This document shows positions 20,753-32,627 of a stretch of DNA of 64,000 nt, piece after piece; the first letter of the stretch is position 1, and the number at the start of each line of letters is the position of its first letter. The DNA comes from Ustilaginoidea virens. Its lineage: Eukaryota; Ascomycota; Sordariomycetes; Hypocreales; Clavicipitaceae. The notes beneath the pieces were generated by a model. That model was not told where the DNA came from, made no database searches, and saw only the letters and a list, made by a program, of their open reading frames with translations. The DNA lies in the NCBI RefSeq assembly GCF_000687475.1, contig NC_057316.1, forward strand, positions 2,666,001 through 2,730,000, in the 5' to 3' direction. The position numbers were made by a program, and so were the translations under genes.

Positions 20753-22780
20753 TGTGTTGCAGCCAGTGTGGCTGGCTGGGAGCCCAGAACGATAACGAGA
20801 GGCGATAACGAGAGGCGACTGGACGGTTGTAAAACGAAGGACTGCACAAGTTTCCTAGAAAAACAAGAGAAGAAGAAAAAGAAAAGAAAAAGCCCAGAAT
20901 TGGCCAATTAATGGACGAGAGAGCAGGCGATACGATACGGCAGGGTCGACAAGGGGGTTAAAAATTACAATCCTTAGCGAAAGCTGGGTGGTAGACGTAT
21001 GGTGAAGCAGGGTAATGTTTAGTCGTCAAGATTTTTGTGTTTTGGACGCCCACCATAACAGAGGTCGCCTGCAAATATCGTCTGGTCCGTTTTTTCCTTG
21101 ACGGGGTGGAGGTCGCGAGCCAGGAAGGCAAGGACTTGGCTGGGGAAGACGGGAAGAAAGAATGAAAGGAACCAAATGCGCCCAAGTGCTAAGAACTTGC
21201 CACAAGTGAAGCTCTTTGTCTTGTCAACTGGTCAGTTTGGTCGGTTTGGTCAGTTTTGCAGGTTGCTCTTGCTCGCTTGCTCATTTATTCGCCAACTGGT
21301 AGCGTCTTTCCCTGTCTCGTTCGTCGTATCTGGTTCATCTTGGCTCCTCTTGGCTCCTCTTTATTCCCTGTTATTAGTTAGCTGGACTTTGGCGGGCCGA
21401 TGACTTGCTCGACTCACAACCCTGCTCTAATAATACTCGTTCGCCTCAAATAGTTCTTACAAGTCGCAACGGGTCTTCTCCACTCTTTCCGGATTTTGAT
21501 AGTCTATCGAGTCTGGTGTTATCAAGTCCAGATGCAGTCCGGTGCTAACTAGGTCGAGTCCGGCGGTTTCGTCCTAGCTGCCAGGCTGGCTTGATGGATG
21601 GAACGCTGAACGATGGTCTTGAGGCTCCACCCGCGTTAGGTCCGAAGTCGGCTCTGGCGGCGAGCTGAACTGGTGTTGTTTCCGCACCGCGTTGGGATCG
21701 GGCAAGTGATGCGTCGGGATGCTCCCAGTGCTACTTACTTTACTTGCCTCTGCTCCAAGAGGTGTCTGGTGTATGTACACAAATCGTCGGGCCTTAACTG
21801 CTGAGCAAGGGGGGAGGGAATTCGGCCAGTGCCAGCCAGCCAGCCAGCCAGGGCTTTGCCTTTTCAGACGGTAGTGTGGAGAATGGTGGTGAGATCTGCT
21901 GGCTCCCAGTGGAAGAGAGACCTTGAGCCCACGTGTTTATATAACTGATCAAGTCGATGGTCTGTCTGCTGCAGATAGCGCCAGGGCCAACCTTGGCTGA
22001 AGTCTGGTGGTCCGGACTCACGGGAACGAGGAACGAGGAGCGAGGAGAGAGGAGCGAGGAAAGCACGAGCTCAAGGGGTGAGGGAGGGAAGGAAGCATTG
22101 TCGTGTTGACTGTGTTGTACGGAAGTATTGACGGCTGCTGCCGGGAAAGAACAGACAGAGGGAAACTACCTCTACGTTAGGTACACATGAGGTACCTGAA
22201 GAGGTACCTGAGGTACCTACCAGGTACCCTCTCTGTAGCAGTCAACCCGTACGTACAGTAGCACTCGACACGATGCTGCCATCCCCCCTCCCTTGAGCTT
22301 GAGCATTCTCGCGGCTATAGTCCATGCATAAAGTAGCGTAGCTGGTGTCGTGCTGCATAGTAGCAGCGTGATTTCTTGTGCGTCGGCAGTCATGGAAATG
22401 GCTACCTGGTATGTAAATGTGAGACCCGAAACCCTCTCGTTTCTGTTTGTCAAATCGCGCATCGGCTTTGCAGGTCATGCTGGGAGAACTCTGGCCCCGC
22501 AAACAGTACCTACTCCGTGCCTCTACGGAACAGTAAGGTACCTAAGGTAGGTAGGTGGGTACCCGAGGTGCACATGTGCACGTCTTGTTTAATGTCTGCA
22601 TTCTGGTCACCTTAGACATTGACCTCTTATTTACACAAGAACCACTTGATACTACTCCGTCGATATGCAGTTATTTCATACAAGGCCGGGTGAGACACTA
22701 GCTTGCCCATCTGGCACGGCGTTGACGAGCCCTCGACTCGAGGCCTTCTTCACATTGCGCCACAACGAGGCGGCGAAAAA

Positions 22781-22815
<35 letters not shown>

Positions 22816-24326
22816 AAAAAAAAAGAAAAAGGGTGGAACGAGTCTGGCCAGGCCAACCCCCTTTCCCACGTACGCCACCTGGTCGTAGATGATGCTTTGC
22901 ATTGGCATGACATTCCACAATGCGTTGGATGCAAAGACAGGAGTCAGTCCCGCCTTCCGCGGAGAAAAAAAAAACCAAAAAAAAAAAAACCAAAAAAAAA
23001 AAAAAAGGTACCGAGTCTTGCTCTATGCGCCGCCAGGCACTTGGCAAAACATACCTACACAGTAATACGGTGGCGCTGGGTCTGCTAGCCGACGCAGCTT
23101 TCGGTGGCTTCAATGTTTGGCCTTCTCTATCCGCCGGATGATGGCGTGTGATGGCGTGTTGTGTAGGGATGGATGATGGATCGGCCGGCCCCTGTATCGG
23201 TTGACAACCAGACATGAAAGAATGCATGGACAACACCAGGTGGTCTGGTGCCTTCAATTCGCTCCAGCCTCGAAGCGAAAGGAGAATTGCGCCATCCAGG
23301 GTCGCTCTCTGGGCTCTTTGGCAGGGCAATCAAATTACGCTTTTGGGCCCCGGTTCTCTTATTTCTTATCTATCGAGTACAACCATGGCGAAACTAGGTA
23401 GGTAGGTTAGGGTAGGTACATGTAGTTACCTGGTAACCAGCGGTGGCGTAAAGCTACTGTACTCGGCTTCTCAAGAAACCCAGTCCAGTTTGCCCACGGC
23501 GTCCCTCGCCAACGGCCCTGACAAGACCTCCTTTGCCTCGGTGGGACATTCCGTGGGACATTCGATTTGTCCGTCTTGTCTGGTTAGCTGGTTCAAAAAC
23601 TTGGCATCGCCCAATCCATTCTCTGGGCTGCACACGAAATCTTGGCTGATAAGCCCACGTATCTCCTCCCCTCCCTTCGGCGCTCAAAGCGCAACTAACT
23701 TGGCTCCTCCTGCTTCAAGTCCGCCGCCCCCTCCCCCCCCGTCACCGCGCAATCGGAACTTTCCACTTTTCAGGGGACGGCACGGATGAGCTGACCGCCG
23801 GAGCAGATGAAGCCACGAATCTGCCATCAGCTCGGGCCGAAAGCTGCCGGGGGGCGCTCTGTGATAAGCGGCAAGCCAACGGAATCCATGTGGACTTCAC
23901 GTGTCATTACCTGGTAGACGAGGGCTGAACCTTGGTAGATGAGCCGCAGCTGATACGTACGGTTGATACGTACGGTTGATACGTACGGTTGGTACTGGCG
24001 CTGCCTGTCGCCGTTCATGGTTGTTTGTGTGAATCCAAGTCAATACATGTCTAGATTGCGGGACAGCCCAAGGAGGCAAAAGCTCGACAACTTTTCCATG
24101 GTCTAATCCAACAAAAAAAAAAAAAAAAAAAAAAAAAAATCTCGCGCGGCCAACCGACGGGCCACTGGGAGAAACTCCACACATCATCGTCATCGGATCG
24201 GGTAAAGTTCCAAGGCAGCCACGGCACAGCACCATACTGGCGATGGGAAGGGAAAAGATCCATATCCTCAAAGCTCAAGCCTATTTTGTCTTCCTGTAGT
24301 CCTGGCATCTCCCCTCGACTGCTCCA
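20753..24326. other. Gene-poor interval between creD and creC
   Basis: About 3.6 kb with no supportable gene; frames here are short or made of homopolymer translation. It includes poly(A) runs near 22783, 22970-23007 and 24112-24139, TAGGTACC-type islands near 22165-22235, 22535-22565 and 23395-23440, a CCAG run near 21830, and a triplicated GATACGTACGGTT unit near 23950-23990. It presumably holds the creD promoter at its left end. Confidence 0.5.
23950..23992. repeat. Three tandem copies of GATACGTACGGTT
   Basis: The 13-base unit GATACGTACGGTT is repeated three times in a row in intergenic DNA. No function is evident. Confidence 0.8.
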
Positions 24327-26825
24327 TTAATGAAATACCCCGGGTCTGCTCCAAGTCCTCACATGTCCTGGCGACAGTTGACCGTTTCCATCGTCAGTCT
24401 TTTTGGTTAAACACCCCCTATGAGATGATCTATGCACTCACCATCTTTGCAGCTGGTAATGATGGCTTCTTCGGTGAAATCTAGCCAGCATAGCGGATGT
24501 GTGTCTACAACCGTGGACTAAGTAGGGAACTTGTCAGCGGGGTTTAGAGAGCATAGGAATTCGTTTGGTAAAAAAAAATAAACCTACCAGCACGGGAGGC
24601 AGAATCGGGATCCTCGATCGCGGCTCAACAGAGTGTGAGATGGCATCTCCGTCAGCAGCCCCGCCAAGACCAGAGTTCGACCTCACAAGGGTGCCCAGCG
24701 GGCTGGCGATTTCGCCTCTTGGCGAGGTCCCGGATAGCCCAGATATTGAACCGCGCTGTCTCGACGAGTTCTGCTCTGATAATTAGCCCCGCTCTCTCCC
24801 CCCCCCTCCCCCCGTTGTCGGGCCATCGCAAGTGTCTGTTGCTGTTCTGAGTGCCGTTCCGCTTACCTTTGGACGATGCAGCATGCCGACATTGAAATCC
24901 CATAGGCATAGCCGACCGTCCTCACCTACACTACCGAATCGATACGTGCGCTCGTCGCATCGCCAGAGGTCAAATGCAAGGGAGGAAACCCAGGATTGGT
25001 GTCCCTGACACCTCGCAACCAGTGCAGAGTCTACCGCGGACCAGATCGAAATCAGATCATCTTGCCCGCCTGTCAGAACGTACTTTCCGTCTGGTGTCCA
25101 GCAGACGCATGTCAGGCCTCCGTAGTAGGAGAAAAACAAGGCCAAAAGTCTGCCAGATAGTTAGCGAGGCAGCTCATGAGAGGGCGTCGCTTTCGAGGGC
25201 CAAACTCACTCCTCCTTGAGATAGTCAAGCAACCTAAGCGTTCCATCCTCGGATACCACTGCCAGGTGGCGGTTGTCTGGAGAAAAGGCGAATGCGTTGA
25301 TGCGTTGGTTTGATATCTTCCATGCCGCCACCGGATTTGCTTTTTGGTTTTGCGAGTGGACCGACTTGACAACGTGCATCTTGGTGCCAGCCTTTGCTCC
25401 ATTCTGACCATCCCCGGATTCACTGCCATGGAAGCTTTGGTCGTCCTCCTCGGGGACGAATTGAACGTCGTCCTTCTCCTTATCATAGACGACCAGGGAC
25501 CCATCCATGTGCGCCGTCAAGAACAGATTCTCTGAGCCAGGGATCCATTGAATATGAGAGACGGGCGTGTTATTGATGATGCCCTAACGCTAACGTGTCA
25601 GCATGACTGGGCGAAGACTTGTTGACCTGTCTACCGCGCGTACATTTTTATTCATGCGTGTATATCTCTGCGAGATGGGCTCCCACCATATGATTTCACC
25701 CGTTGAGAAGCCCATGATGACGTCTATGTGAGATGCACCTTTCGTCACCATGTTGACATTGTGACACAAGCAATGCGCCTTGGTGAACAAGATTTTTGTG
25801 AAGTAGTCGTGCTGTTCTTCTTCATTAGGCCGGCTCTGCGTTTTGCGTTTTGCTAGGAATTACGGTAGGCGGTACCTACCTTGTTTGGGGAAGACAAATC
25901 CAACCACTGAAAAGCTCGGTTAATGTTTGCAAAGGCAAAGATGCCGTCCGCAGGTCGGTCGGTGATTCGCCTTGACAAGTTTTCGTTGACAATGACTCTG
26001 GAAATAAAAGAGGAGTTGCTCTTGGTGACGTTGTTCTTGGGCTTTTTTCGTTTGTTCACGTCCTTGGTGTGAGAGGGGACGAGGGATGAATTTCCTTCCC
26101 CAAACGCTGGCGTAGAGCCCAGAATGCTGGAATTTGGCGCATCGCTCGTGGACGGGGCGCGGCCGTCTTCACTGCCCAGCCCATTTTCGGTAGAGTATCT
26201 GTCGTCACCGGACGGGTCTATGCTGGGCTTGCCTCCGCCTAGCGACAGGGTTGCCGCAGCCTCTGGACCTCTGTAGGCGAAAGGTGGTCGGCGAGATTGG
26301 ATTCGAACGAGCGCCAGCTTGGTGCCGGCTGTCGCAGGCTGGGGATTGGTGGCTAAGGGGTTTGGGTTGACAACCGGGGCCTCGGATGGATGCGGTGGAG
26401 GTGTTGCAAGGTGTAGATCTTCCTTGAGCGCGTACGTGCCTGCAGTGTGTGGTGTTGCGCGTCAGCAGGACTCGTCGGTGGCTTCACAAGCACAAGCACA
26501 AGCACAAGGGACTGGGACTGCAGCGCGTGGTGCTAGCCAGCACCAGCCAGGCCAGCTAGCTCACCTTCTCCAACGAGAAACTGCCATTCCGGGCCAGCGG
26601 GGTTTGATATGGTGTTGTTGGTTTCAACCATGGGAACAAGGCCCGAAAGTCCGGTCGCGCCGTACGGACCACCGATAGGGTATCGGGGAGGAGGAGGAAG
26701 AACACTGGAAAGAATCAGAGAGGGAACTGCGGCATTTTGACCGAGACGGCAAGTGCCAGCGCCAGCGCCAGTGCATGGGTATCGGATATCGGATATCGCG
26801 TTTTGATTCGTGATACATACAACAT
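24327..26825 (-). CDS. creC: Catabolite repression protein CreC (WD40, partner of CreB deubiquitinase)
   Basis: Nine exons on the minus strand: 26825-26821, 26704-26565, 26439-25880, 25811-25644, 25583-25210, 25149-24867, 24770-24588, 24517-24442 and 24367-24327; about 609 residues. Every join keeps phase. The first coding exon is only five bases (ATGTT, donor GTATGT), and joining it restores the family start [11 protein letters not shown]. The conserved block [17 protein letters not shown] and [18 protein letters not shown] precede WD repeats, which include [50 protein letters not shown] and [23 protein letters not shown]. The end is [13 protein letters not shown]. In Aspergillus, CreC binds and stabilises the ubiquitin protease CreB and is needed for full glucose repression. 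It lies about 3.6 kb from creD on the same strand. Confidence 0.92.
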
Positions 26826-28105
26826 CTCAGCAGACAGACGCCAGTTCCAGTTGATACTCGACCTAGCCGAACGGGACTTCGATGACCCAATTATCTATCA
26901 TGCCTCGAAGGGCAGGCAAGCCCCAATTGACTTGTTCGCAAGGCGAACGAACCGTGGATGCACTCGGAGTCGGCGCAAGCAAGTGGCTGAGGACAGAAAG
27001 AACCCGTCTTTGTCAGATTGGTTCGGCTAATGCATGAGCGGCACATGAGTCGGCGGTCAATAGAGAAGAAGATGTTGAGGCTAGTCTCGGTCCTTGTCGG
27101 AAATTGATCGAAACGTTTCGGACAACGGTTCTACTATGCAGGCGAGGGAAGGTGACGGTGCGCTTTGTTTGACATGTTTTATCCATAAGTTGTTGGCCTG
27201 GGGCTGGCTGGACATGGTTGACTGGTGGGAGCGAGAACGTCGGGCGGGTGGGATTCTCGTTGGTACATGGAAGTTGCTGGTCGCGACTCGGGGAGGGCGG
27301 GCAGAGGGGCCAAAAGTCGTGGTGGCTTGACGTGCCAGAAACCAACCAGACTGCAGGACTCTCGGTCGGTACCTGTTGGGGGGGGCCGAAGAAGCATTCA
27401 ATACTCGGTACCTTTGATGTCCTCTTTGCGGACTAGCCCGGCCCAATGGTTTAGAATGGGCGCAACAAGTCGGAGAACGAGCAGGAGCTGCTGGACACGA
27501 GAGAGAGCACGAGAGATGATGGCGTGTCAAAGCTGCGTACCTGCGGGCTGTCTGTCCGGGAGGTTAGCCCTCATTTCTTCCATCTTCCTTTAACGTACCA
27601 TACCTTATACACCAGGTACCTTAGTTAGGTACCTAGGTACCTAACTTAACCTTACCTTATTTAAAACAGGTACCTAGGTACCTTGGGTAGGCTAGGAGGT
27701 AGGCACTAGGTACATACGGTGCACGGATACCGCTGCTGGAATAGAAGCTCATCGCGCCCCCGATGCTACGCGGCTGATCTGCTGGATCCTATCAGGTTGA
27801 CAGTACAGAGTACGGTGCTCCGTACTGTACATGTATGTACCCTGGTACTTGGCACCTAAGGTGCAGGTAAAAGTTGGGCATGTGCCATATAAGGATGCAG
27901 CGCCCTTGCCCTTGCCCCAAGCAAACCACCGCCCCCAGCTCTTCCATGTACCATGTATGAGCCTCGCTTCCCGGAAACCCCCCCCCCAACACAAGATAGA
28001 TATTCGTGCAAAGGCGCAGCGACCCGCTAGCAAAGATATGGCCCTGGTATAATAAGTCTGGTCTCTTGGTCCAGGTTCTACTAAAGCTCTGCCAGCTCCT
28101 TCATC
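26826..28105. other. Divergent intergenic region (creC / Miro promoters)
   Basis: About 1.3 kb shared upstream region. It has a dense block of TAGGTACC/GGTACCTA sequence at about 27600-27720 and CCGTACTGTACATGTATGTACC-like palindromic sequence near 27815-27840. No gene is seen. Confidence 0.5.
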
Positions 28106-30094
28106 ATGGTAACAGGTACGTGTGGGTGTGAGGGATCCATCCCATCGCTCTGCGGCTCCCTGATCAAAACATAGCCCGCCGTCTCCCGCGCTACCGTACT
28201 AATCAAGGGCCCGCCGCCAGTTCGCATCTGTGTATGCGGTGACGAGAGCACGGGAAAGTCGAGTCTCATCGCTTCTCTCGTCAAGGACCAGTTCATGACC
28301 AACAAGATCCAACCCGTCTTGCCGCAAATCACCATCCCCCCAAGCATCGGGACCCCGGAGAATGTCACCACCACCATTGTCGACACCTCTGCTCGCCCGC
28401 AAGACCGAACCACTCTGCGCAAGGAAATCCGCAAAAGCAATGTCATTCTCCTCGTTTATGCCGACCACTACAGCTACGAAAGGGTAGCCCTCTTTTGGAT
28501 GCCCTACTTTCGATCACTCGGCGTCAACGTCCCCGTTGTCCTGTGTGCCAACAAGTCTGACCTCGCCGGCCAAGGCAACACTCCTCAGATTGTCGAAGAG
28601 GAGATGCTGCCGGTCATGGCCGAGTTCCGCGAGATCGATTCCTGCATCCGCACCAGCGCTCGCGAACACAAAAACGTCAACGAGGTTTTTTTCCTATGCC
28701 AGAAAGCAGTCACCCACCCCATTGCTCCGCTCTTCGACTACAAGGAAGGACGTCTCAAGCCCGCCTGCGTGGCCGCCTTGAAACGAGTCTTCTTCCTCTG
28801 CGACAAGGACCAGGACGGACACCTGAATGACGAGGAGATGCGAGATTTCCAAGCCCGCTGCTTCGACAAGCCTCTGACTAGCGATGATCTCGATAACATC
28901 AAGCAATCCATTTCCCGGACAATGCCAGGCGCCAGCATGGAAAGGGGTATTGACCAGGACGGATTCCTGCAGCTGAACAAGATATACGCTGAAAAGGGGC
29001 GACACGAAACCATCTGGATTATCCTCCGTAAATACCACTACACCGACAGCCTGAGCCTCGAGGACAGGTTTTTGCATCCCAAGCTGGACGTTCCCGAATA
29101 CTGTTCGGTGGAACTGAGTCCGATCGGCTACAGATTCTTTGTGGACCTGTTTCTGCTCTTTGACAAGGACAATGACGGCGGACTGAATGACCAGGAGCTC
29201 GGAGCCCTTTTCTCGCCCACACCAGGTCTACCCTCGTCCTGGGTTGACTCGTGCTTCCCTTGCTCCACGGTGCGAAACGAGGCCGGCCATATCACGCTGC
29301 AAGGCTGGCTGGCGCAGTGGAGCATGACAACCTTGCTGGAACCAAGAACGACAATCGAGTATCTGGCGTATCTGGGTTTCGAGTCCCCCGACGCCAAAAA
29401 CGGCATAATCGCGGCCCTCAAGGTGACAAAGTCTAGAAAACGAAGAAGAAGACCGGGAAAGGTCGAGAGGAATGTCGTTCTTTGTTATTTGGTCGGTGCG
29501 CCCGGGGCCGGCAAATCGTCTCTTCTCGACGCCTTCCTCAACAGACCTTTTGATCGGCTCTATCATCCGACAATCAAGCCTCGTCGCGCAGTCAACAGCG
29601 TGGAACTTCCGGGCGGTAAGCAGGTTTACCTCATCTTTGAAGAACTGGGCGAGCTCGAGCCGGCCATCCTGGAAAACCAATCCAAACTGGACGCCTGCGA
29701 CCTGATTTGCTATCTCTACGACTCTTCTGACCCCGATTCCTTCTCCCACATTGTCGACATGAGGACCAAGCACCCGCAACTCGACGAGCTGCCATCCGTG
29801 TATACCGCTCTCAAGGCGGATAAAGACAAGACGACCCAGCGGAGTGAGCTGCAGCCCGACCAATACACCTCGTCACTCAACATGAACACGCCGCTCCACG
29901 TCAGCGTGACCTGGAACAGCATCACTGAGCTCTTTGTAACCCTTGCGGAGACCGCCACCAACCCGAGCATGGGTTTCCCAAAGACGGAAGAGGAGGCTCC
30001 CGATCGTACCAGCTTATACATGGCTCTCGGCGCAACAGCCTGCGCGGCCGTGGCGGCCGTCATGATATGGCGCCGCTCTACCAACTCGGCATAA
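28106..30094 (+). CDS. GEM1: Mitochondrial Rho GTPase (Miro/Gem1)
   Basis: Two exons: 28106-28115 (ten bases) and 28221-30094; about 627 residues, the usual Miro length. The join (G plus TT) restores [19 protein letters not shown]. The first GTPase has its P-loop at about 10-17 and NKSD at about 114-117. Two EF hands follow, [12 protein letters not shown] (about 198-209) and [12 protein letters not shown] (about 318-329). The second GTPase domain has P-loop GAPGAGKSS at about 429-437. The chain ends in a single hydrophobic helix (about 602-620) followed by Arg-Arg, which anchors it in the outer mitochondrial membrane. Miro proteins control mitochondrial shape and inheritance and, in yeast, sit at ER-mitochondria contact sites. 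The tiny first exon was chosen because it gives the only in-phase start before the P-loop. Confidence 0.95.
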
Positions 30095-30544
30095 CGCAGC
30101 ATTGTTGCGGAACTTTATTTGGGCTCAAGTGCGGCGCACCTTGCCTCTGAAAGGATGCAATCCAAGCACCCAGCTGCGCGGGTCCTACTTTTTGTTCCCA
30201 GGCTACACACTACTCTTTCACAGTAAAATATCCTGTGTAATGTTGGTGGCCAATTTGAATATTCCAATAACCTTAATTCCCCCCCCCCCCTTTTTCTCCC
30301 CCCAAAGCTTCTGCAGATACCAGAGGTTTTCTCGTTCCTTTTGTTGTCTTGTTTCAAAGAAAAAGAGGCATTGGGAAGTTCTTTCCCACTCTCTGTCTCT
30401 TTTTTTTTTCTTTTTTCATGGCCAGGAGTTATCAGATATCACTTCGAATTGGAGAAAGTCGAGTTTTTGATACCCCCCCTTTCCCCACTCCTACGCTGCT
30501 ACTCTTCAGGAAGAATATGAAACAAGGGGATTCAATGGATGGTG

Positions 30545-30591
<47 letters not shown>

Positions 30592-30805
30592 TTGATAATG
30601 ATGGTTGCAGTCTTGGCCGTGATGGTGATATTGATTTTGATGTTGAGTGATTGTTGAACAGCGTCTTTTCTACTGATAGGAGAGGTCTTGATGATGCCTT
30701 CTCAGGCTGCCGTTCTCAGGTTACCTTCCTAGGATGCCTCCCCAGGACGCCTTCCCCTGGCGGATGTATCGCACGAATGACCCCGCGACACGAGTGGCCC
30801 GGAAA
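30095..30805. other. Convergent intergenic region with AT microsatellite
   Basis: Between the stops of the Miro and Abd1 genes. It contains a C run near 30281, T-rich stretches near 30400 and an (AT)n microsatellite near 30545-30588. No gene is seen. Confidence 0.6.
30545..30588. repeat. AT dinucleotide microsatellite
   Basis: Nearly pure alternating AT over about 44 bases, broken by one ACA step. Confidence 0.9.
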
Positions 30806-32317
30806 TCACACCTTGTAGAAGCAAAAGCCAATGTAAAAGTTGGCGGCTTCCATCTCATCATCAGACACCAAGAGCGGCCCCCCCCCCCTCTCCCGAACGC
30901 CCATGCGCTCGCTCAGGGGCCCAAGCTCGGGGTCGTCTTTCTCGGCCTCCCAAATCTCGCTAAACGTGCGATGGAACTGCAGCTCCAGGTTGAAGTCGTC
31001 TGCCAGGGCGCGGAAAGCCTCCCACGGCACCACGTACTCGGGCACCTCCTCGACGGCCTCGTCCAGGAAGAAGTTGTACTTCCAGCCAAAGGCGGGGCGA
31101 AAGACGCCGTCCTCGGGGGTCTTGCCGGGGAAGCGCACGCGGAAGATGGAGTTGCCCCACTCGGCCGTGGGCTCGGCCTCGCCCTCTTCCAGCTCGCCGT
31201 CCTCGGCGGGCGTGGCACCGCCGCCCTCGGTTTCCCTCTTCTCCCTGTCGGCCAGCCGGGCGGCGGCTTTTTCGCCAAACTGCCGGACGTTTTCGCTGAG
31301 CACGTCCGAGTTGGGGATGCAGCCGATGAACCGGCCGCCCTTCTTGAGCGCGCCGGCCACGTTGCGCAGCATGGTCCGGGCGCTTTCCTCCGACTCGAAG
31401 GCGTAATGCATGGAAAACATCATGCTGACAACGTCGAAGCCTCTCTTGTTCATGGGCGAGGGGTCGAAGCCGACCTGGCGGATGATGTCAATGTCCTCGA
31501 TGGATTCTCTGTAGCAGTCCTTGACGTGGAAACGGGCGTCAAACACCCGCGAGGGCTGCCTGCTGCCGAACCCTCCGCGTCCGCCGCCGCCGCCGCCGCC
31601 GCCGCCTCCGCCGTTACCACCACCACCACCACCACCACGTCCACCTCGGGAGGTTATGCTTCGGTACCGTTCCTTGGCTTGGTGGATGCTGACGTCGGCA
31701 GGGTCGAGGCCCACGTAGAGCTGGATGGGCTGCGGGGCTAGCTGCCACTTGTTTAGGTCGCCGCCTTTGCCGCAGCCAATGTCGAGGACGAGAAGGTCTC
31801 TGCCGCTGGAGCGGCCCATCTCGCGGGATCCGGGGGTGTGGTCCTCGTCGGGCGAGTACCGCTGGATGATGCAGCTCTTGATCCAGTTGTTGAAGACGCG
31901 CAGGCCCTTGATCTTGCTGTCCGTGGTCCTCCACAGCCTTCCTCTCTCGGGGACGTTGTTGTAGTGCTGCTTGACCACGTCGTGGACGCCCCGCATGCGG
32001 TTCAGCTCGGCCGCCGCCGCCTCCTGGGCGGCCTGTTCTCGCTCGCGGTCAATCTGACGCTGCCGAATGGCTTCCCTCTCGGCTTCCGAGATGCGCGCTC
32101 GCGCCCCGGGACGTTTCTGTTTCCGCGGCTGCTCAGAGGGGGATACGGCGCGGCGCTTTGCAGCCTGTAGGGAGCTGGCGTTGTACGGCTGCGGGAGGTC
32201 ATCTTGACCGTCGTCTGGCGCGGGCCGCTTGTTGTTTTTGTTTTTGGGTTTGCTCGAATCCCCGGCCGGTCTGGGTCTGGGTCTGGGTCTGTGCTCGCGG
32301 TCGTCATGTTCGGGCAT
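30806..32317 (-). CDS. ABD1: mRNA cap guanine-N7 methyltransferase (Abd1)
   Basis: Single exon, 503 residues. The catalytic domain starts near LRVFNNWIKSCIIQRYSP, with the cap-methyltransferase SAM motif LDIGCGKGGDLNKW at about 180-193. It continues through VGLDPADVSIHQAKERY, FDVVSMMFSMHYAFES and GGRFIGCIPNSDVL, and ends with a conserved ANFYIGFCFYKV. The enzyme adds the N7 methyl to the capped 5' end of nuclear transcripts. The N-terminal ~120 residues are charged and low in complexity, with KR-rich nuclear localisation sequences. A glycine-rich insert of about 30 residues (near 225-258), encoded by CCG/CCA repeats, interrupts the SAM domain between the Asp-containing strand and the FHVKDCY strand. 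A (GTT)n run lies just upstream of the start. Confidence 0.95.
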   Translation of the reverse strand: MPEHDDREHRPRPRPRPAGDSSKPKNKNNKRPAPDDGQDDLPQPYNASSLQAAKRRAVSPSEQPRKQKRPGARARISEAEREAIRQRQIDREREQAAQEAAAAELNRMRGVHDVVKQHYNNVPERGRLWRTTDSKIKGLRVFNNWIKSCIIQRYSPDEDHTPGSREMGRSSGRDLLVLDIGCGKGGDLNKWQLAPQPIQLYVGLDPADVSIHQAKERYRSITSRGGRGGGGGGGNGGGGGGGGGGGRGGFGSRQPSRVFDARFHVKDCYRESIEDIDIIRQVGFDPSPMNKRGFDVVSMMFSMHYAFESEESARTMLRNVAGALKKGGRFIGCIPNSDVLSENVRQFGEKAAARLADREKRETEGGGATPAEDGELEEGEAEPTAEWGNSIFRVRFPGKTPEDGVFRPAFGWKYNFFLDEAVEEVPEYVVPWEAFRALADDFNLELQFHRTFSEIWEAEKDDPELGPLSERMGVRERGGGPLLVSDDEMEAANFYIGFCFYKV

Positions 32318-32581
32318 TGTGTGCGTCGTTGGCCGCAGTGGTGCGAGGGTGGTGGTTGTTGTTGTTGTTGTTGTTGTTGATGATGTTGATTTTTGTTATC
32401 TTTATGGACGTGGTGGATGTTGGCACTGGGGCAAAAGCAAGATGCTGGCTGGGCTGGGCAAAGGGCGTTGTGGAGACGCCGCCGGCCCCTGCGCTGGTGC
32501 CTGAAGTTCCCGCACTGTACGGAGACTGACTGGTATGAGCAAGGAACACGAGATGGATGTCGGTTTCCAGGTCCCGGGAAT

Positions 32582-32627
<46 letters not shown>

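Noticed and set aside
22676..23329. 217-residue frame (-) in the creD-creC interval
   Set aside because: More than a quarter of it is Phe/Lys from poly(A/T) runs; no domain is visible.
26285..26330. GTTCGAATCC word (minus strand) as the T-arm of a tRNA
   Set aside because: It lies inside creC coding sequence (ALVRIQSRR) and no anticodon or acceptor stem can be built around it.
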